Shown here piece after piece: positions 43,416 through 46,481 of a stretch of 46,481 bases of DNA. Position numbers and translations under genes: made by a program. Below the pieces are notes generated by a model, which searched no databases, was not told the origin of the DNA, and was given only the letters and a program-made list of their open reading frames with translations. This stretch comes from Desulfobacteraceae bacterium (GTDB lineage: Bacteria > Desulfobacterota > Desulfobacteria > Desulfobacterales > Desulfobacteraceae): the NCBI GenBank assembly GCA_024226935.1, contig JAAELK010000552.1:1-46481 (forward strand), written 5' to 3'. Each line of letters begins with the position of its first letter. The stretch's first letter is position 1.

Positions 43416-45014
43416 TTATTTTTTTGTCTTTTTCATTTCAATATACCAATCCTGATCACCGTAGAGGGCTTCTTGACATTCATGGCATATACTATGACTG
43501 AACAGGGCCTTAGAGTGTTCCTCAATATAGCTTTCTAAGTTATTCCAATATCCTTTGTCGTCTCTGATCTTTTTACAATTTGCACAAATAGGGACCAGCC
43601 CGGATAAAGTTTCCAGTTTAGAAAGCGCATCTTTCAATTCAGCAATCAATTTTTCTTTTTCTTGTTCTGCCAGCTTACGACTGGTAATATCCCTTATGGT
43701 TGTCACTCTTTTAGACTGGCCTTTGTATGGGATAATCTTCCCATGAACTTCAGCCACGAAGCTTGACCCATCTTTTTTTAATCCGAGTATCTCATAAGAT
43801 GATTTCCACCTCGATTTAACCTTATTTGTTATATCATCACGAGATTCCAGTGCCACTAACTCTAAAACATTCTTACCCAAAAGCTCATGCGGTACATATC
43901 CGTGCATTTTTGCGTATAATTCATTTGTTTCCAAGATTAATCCATCTTCGGTGATAACTATTCCCTCAAAAGAAGCCTCAGACAAACAACGAAAGCGTTG
44001 TTCACTTTCAAGGAGTGCCTCTTGGGCCTCTTCCCGCTTACACAAGTCCTGATTGGCTTTTTTGCAAAGAAATACTATAAGGGCTCCAGATAAAATTATC
44101 AAAATTACGATAAGACCGCATATGGCCTTGAACTGTGCATTATAAATCGCCTTCAATACATCCTGCATATTCTGCAAATAAATCAACTTCCAACCCGGCA
44201 AACTATCAATGCCTTCCTGATGGAGAAAAAAACTATTCCCCTCTGCATCAATAGCATATTCTTTGTCCTGTTGCACCATACCGGTCCATGCCCATGGCCC
44301 AAGACCGAATTGGTGATTTTGCTTTATTCTATTCAAAACAGCAGGCAATGGTTTCCATAGGACTTTGTACAACCAGTCTTGATGATTTGAGTCAAATATA
44401 ACTCCATCCTGGTCAATAAGAATGAGAATACTTTGTTCAACATCGGCATTCTCAATAGGCAGAAATTTGATTGATCTCTTAATAACTGCAACCCCGATAA
44501 CCGGCTTTTTGTTGTTCTCGTAAACCGGTTGGCTACAATAAATTCCTCTTTTCTTAGAGGTAGTGCCAAGTGCAAGAGACACAAAGGAATGCTCTTGAAT
44601 CGCCTCTTTAAAATATTGCCGAAATCCATAATTATTCCCAACAAAATTTTCAGCAGTATTGCGATTTGAGGATGCAATAGTGTTCCCATGCAGATCTATC
44701 AAATAACAGACATCCGCCTCCAGAGCCCTTTTGAAATAATCCAGGGTAGTGTTGGCGGAGAATAATGCTTTTGAATCATTGACAACAAAAGCTCCCTGAA
44801 TCATTTTATGGTCGGCGAGTAGTTTGACTTCCTTTTGAAAACCATCAACACTAATAGGAAAAGTAGATTTTAAGACCTTGATATACTCTCTTGCCTTATC
44901 ATGTTCTATGTAAATTGCCTGTTTCAGGATAGCCGAAAAATAGAAGTAGCCGCCAAGTAAAGTTAAGAGCGAAGCTAAAAAGGAAAAGAAGAAAATTGCT
45001 TTCCGTATATTCAT
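43416..45014 (-). CDS. dCache-PAS membrane sensor with a four-cysteine output module
   Basis: A 532-residue protein. A membrane segment (about 6-28), an extracytoplasmic dCache-type domain (about 30-290; YLIDLHGNTIASSN, FRQYFKEAIQ, YCSQPVYENNKKPVIGVAVI) and a second membrane segment (about 297-318) are followed by a PAS domain (about 340-455) ending VTTIRDITSRKLAEQ. A short coiled coil and LSGLVPICANCKKIRDDKGY follow, with CHEC further on. No histidine kinase, GGDEF or methyl-accepting domain is present. The paired CX2C motifs suggest metal binding. This C-terminal module is common in desulfobacterial sensors; its output is not known to me. Confidence 0.85.
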   Translation of the reverse strand: MNIRKAIFFFSFLASLLTLLGGYFYFSAILKQAIYIEHDKAREYIKVLKSTFPISVDGFQKEVKLLADHKMIQGAFVVNDSKALFSANTTLDYFKRALEADVCYLIDLHGNTIASSNRNTAENFVGNNYGFRQYFKEAIQEHSFVSLALGTTSKKRGIYCSQPVYENNKKPVIGVAVIKRSIKFLPIENADVEQSILILIDQDGVIFDSNHQDWLYKVLWKPLPAVLNRIKQNHQFGLGPWAWTGMVQQDKEYAIDAEGNSFFLHQEGIDSLPGWKLIYLQNMQDVLKAIYNAQFKAICGLIVILIILSGALIVFLCKKANQDLCKREEAQEALLESEQRFRCLSEASFEGIVITEDGLILETNELYAKMHGYVPHELLGKNVLELVALESRDDITNKVKSRWKSSYEILGLKKDGSSFVAEVHGKIIPYKGQSKRVTTIRDITSRKLAEQEKEKLIAELKDALSKLETLSGLVPICANCKKIRDDKGYWNNLESYIEEHSKALFSHSICHECQEALYGDQDWYIEMKKTKK

Positions 45015-45841
45015 AATAGAAACGGTCCATACTGAATTGTTATATGAAATTAACTATCTGCTACTAATACTCACCAAACAATTTGTAATATTTCTTTATT
45101 ATCTAATAAAACATATCAGATCTTATCAAATTGCTTACACAGCCATCGAAATCATTCTGTCTCCAAAACAAATAATTATGTGGTCGTCCGTATATCCTAT
45201 ATCAAAAGAATATTTGATTGGTTATTTCTGAACCATATTTGGTATTCTAACAGCATATCATTCATGCTTAGGAATGTAATGCATAGAGGATATCATGATA
45301 AAAATTTTATCTCAAGAATTTATACCAAGCTTGATGTTCGAGTAATCGAAAAATGGTATCTGAACAAGGAACAAAATCAATGTGCCTTTATGGTATATAA
45401 GCTCAGAATCGCCTGTTAATTTTCAGTAATGATTGGCAGATCAATTAATCGCTAATTTTTGAATACTGAAACTCAAACTTAATTATCCTTGTCAAAACTA
45501 TCCCAGGGGGCCAAAATACTCCAGGATACAAAAAATATACTCAACCAATTCCCCGGCAAAAAATTATTTTAACTAATGCAAGTATTCGAAACTTTCAATC
45601 TTTTAAAAAAGCAGATCTGGGTGTTTTAGGTTTTTGGATTTTCTTATATCATGCACAAGAAAGAGTGTAACGTCGCGTTTTTTGGCGCTCCGATACAAAA
45701 GCCTTGTTTAGCTTGTTTTTTCCCGAAGGATATTTTCAAAGTTCCGTTTTGGTTGATAATTGGGTGTAATTAAACATTTGGATGAAAATCCCCATAGTAT
45801 TTTACAAAGAAGCCTGTGTTTCTTATGTTTTGTCTGTTTTT
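45015..45841. other. Intergenic region without a supported gene
   Basis: About 830 bp. Small open frames at 45037-45231 and 45180-45419 overlap one another and lack ribosome binding sites and recognisable products. The right copy of the 22-bp direct repeat is at 45574-45595. The region should hold the promoter of the sensor gene. Confidence 0.5.
45574..45595 (+). repeat. 22-bp direct repeat, right copy
   Basis: Exact copy of 43160-43181 in the same orientation, about 2.4 kb away. Confidence 0.8.
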
Positions 45842-46481
45842 TCATCTCCCGATATTCATCCATTTGTTTACCACTTTTTCGGAAAGTTGATTTCGGTTCG
45901 ATTGAGCGAGGAGGTAAGTGATGACAATGGAAACAGATGTTACATTGAAATCCATGGGTATTATATTAATTTTTTTTTCTTTACGTATCTCTTGCGGGGT
46001 TTTTCCTGTCCAGAGATGAAAGGCACGTACAAAAGAATTAGGATCATCAAAACCGATCAAAAACGAAACCTCCGCGCTGGACATGTTCAAATCTATTAAA
46101 TAATGACGGGCCAATATTTCACGGAGTTGATTAAGCTCTTTTTGGAAAGTAGTAGATTCTTCACTTAAACGACGTTGGAGGGTCCGTTTACTGACTCCAA
46201 GTTTTTTTGCAATATTTTCAATGGAAATTAGTCTGCCTGGCAATAATTTTAATAATGCACTGCGAACCCGATTGACGTAGCTTGCGTCCACATCAAAATC
46301 CACCAGTCTTTGCTGCAAATCAGATTCAAAAAATTTCAACATAGGCGCATTCTCTGTGAGAAAAGGACGTTGGGCATCCGCTTTTGAAAAAGAGATCCTG
46401 TTTGTTTTCCCTTTTCCGGGAATCACTCCAAAAAAATCGATATAAGCTTTGTCGGTCAGTTGAGTTTGAGTCGTCACTGAA
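45842..46481 (-). CDS. AraC-family transcriptional regulator, N-terminus beyond the window
   Basis: The frame stays open through a GTG at 46477 to the window edge, so the gene is cut. The visible 211 or so residues carry the end of an N-terminal effector domain of the arabinose-binding or OruR type, then an AraC HTH pair: ISIENIAKKLGVSKRTLQRR and SAEVSFLIGFDDPNSFVRAF, ending with WTGKTPQEIRK. Intact family members are about 330 residues, so about 120 residues lie outside. After the HTH a 35-residue tail is unusually long. The target genes are not visible. Confidence 0.88.
   Translation of the reverse strand, partial: SVTTQTQLTDKAYIDFFGVIPGKGKTNRISFSKADAQRPFLTENAPMLKFFESDLQQRLVDFDVDASYVNRVRSALLKLLPGRLISIENIAKKLGVSKRTLQRRLSEESTTFQKELNQLREILARHYLIDLNMSSAEVSFLIGFDDPNSFVRAFHLWTGKTPQEIRKEKKINIIPMDFNVTSVSIVITYLLAQSNRNQLSEKVVNKWMNIGR

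Noticed and set aside
45180-45419. 79-codon open frame upstream of the sensor gene
   Set aside because: No ribosome binding site or family resemblance, and it overlaps another unsupported frame.
1-46481. CRISPR array, rRNA genes, complete insertion sequences
   Set aside because: No regularly spaced repeats, no rRNA-like sequence and no transposase gene were seen in the window.

Overview
The window looks like a chromosome segment of a sulfate-reducing Desulfobacteraceae-type bacterium (Desulfobacterota). The anchor is a complete dsrMKJOP operon (23.2-28.2 kb, minus strand) led by a small RsbRD N-terminal-like gene. AT-rich DNA, several class III nucleotide cyclases and abundant GAF/PAS signalling proteins fit the same group. 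dsrAB and dsrC are not in the window, so the direction of sulfur metabolism is inferred from overall character, not proven.

Layout. (1) 0.1-8.5 kb is a cyclic-nucleotide signalling block. A minus-strand run reads GAF protein, membrane-anchored cyclase, exported SUMF1-like protein, then an MFS-HEAT-cNMP-binding fusion, with a good sigma70-like promoter in front. A truncated second cyclase lies at the left edge. (2) 8.6-13.5 kb holds separate exported proteins: an S15-type serine hydrolase, an unknown secreted protein and a nucleoside hydrolase with a strong terminator. (3) 13.5-23.0 kb holds a GshB-like ATP-grasp ligase overlapping a complete five-gene Opp/Dpp-type peptide ABC transporter. It is flanked by two different radical SAM genes, one divergent with a non-standard CX4CX2C motif and one convergent. 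This is the best candidate for an undescribed pathway. (4) 23.1-28.8 kb is dsrMKJOP, ending in an unmistakable terminator. (5) 29.0-30.2 kb is a soluble GAF-cyclase. (6) 30.3-34.2 kb is an island of orphan small membrane and exported proteins, interleaved with decayed paired copies of gene 3' ends.

(7) From 34.27 kb rightward is an integrated element. It starts at the 3' part of a tRNA-Ser(GCU) that still has its terminator on the left. Next come a tyrosine integrase overlapping an AlpA-like gene out of frame, a primase-helicase, a CII-like protein, a Ner/Cro-like and CI-like divergent switch with palindromic operators, a second CI-type HTH gene apparently frameshifted from a PAS-like domain, a lipoprotein and a small HTH/zinc-ribbon protein. 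The intact tRNA expected at the other end is not in the window, so the element either runs past the right edge or has lost that end. (8) 43.2-46.5 kb holds a dCache-PAS sensor with a four-cysteine output module, bracketed by 22-bp perfect direct repeats, and the C-terminal part of an AraC regulator cut by the window edge.

How the parts work together: the left third appears devoted to making and sensing cyclic nucleotides, the centre to peptide-like solute handling and to membrane electron transfer for sulfur metabolism, and the right third to a phage-like or integrative element with its own replication and lysogeny-type control. All calls rest on reading the sequence; no database search was run.
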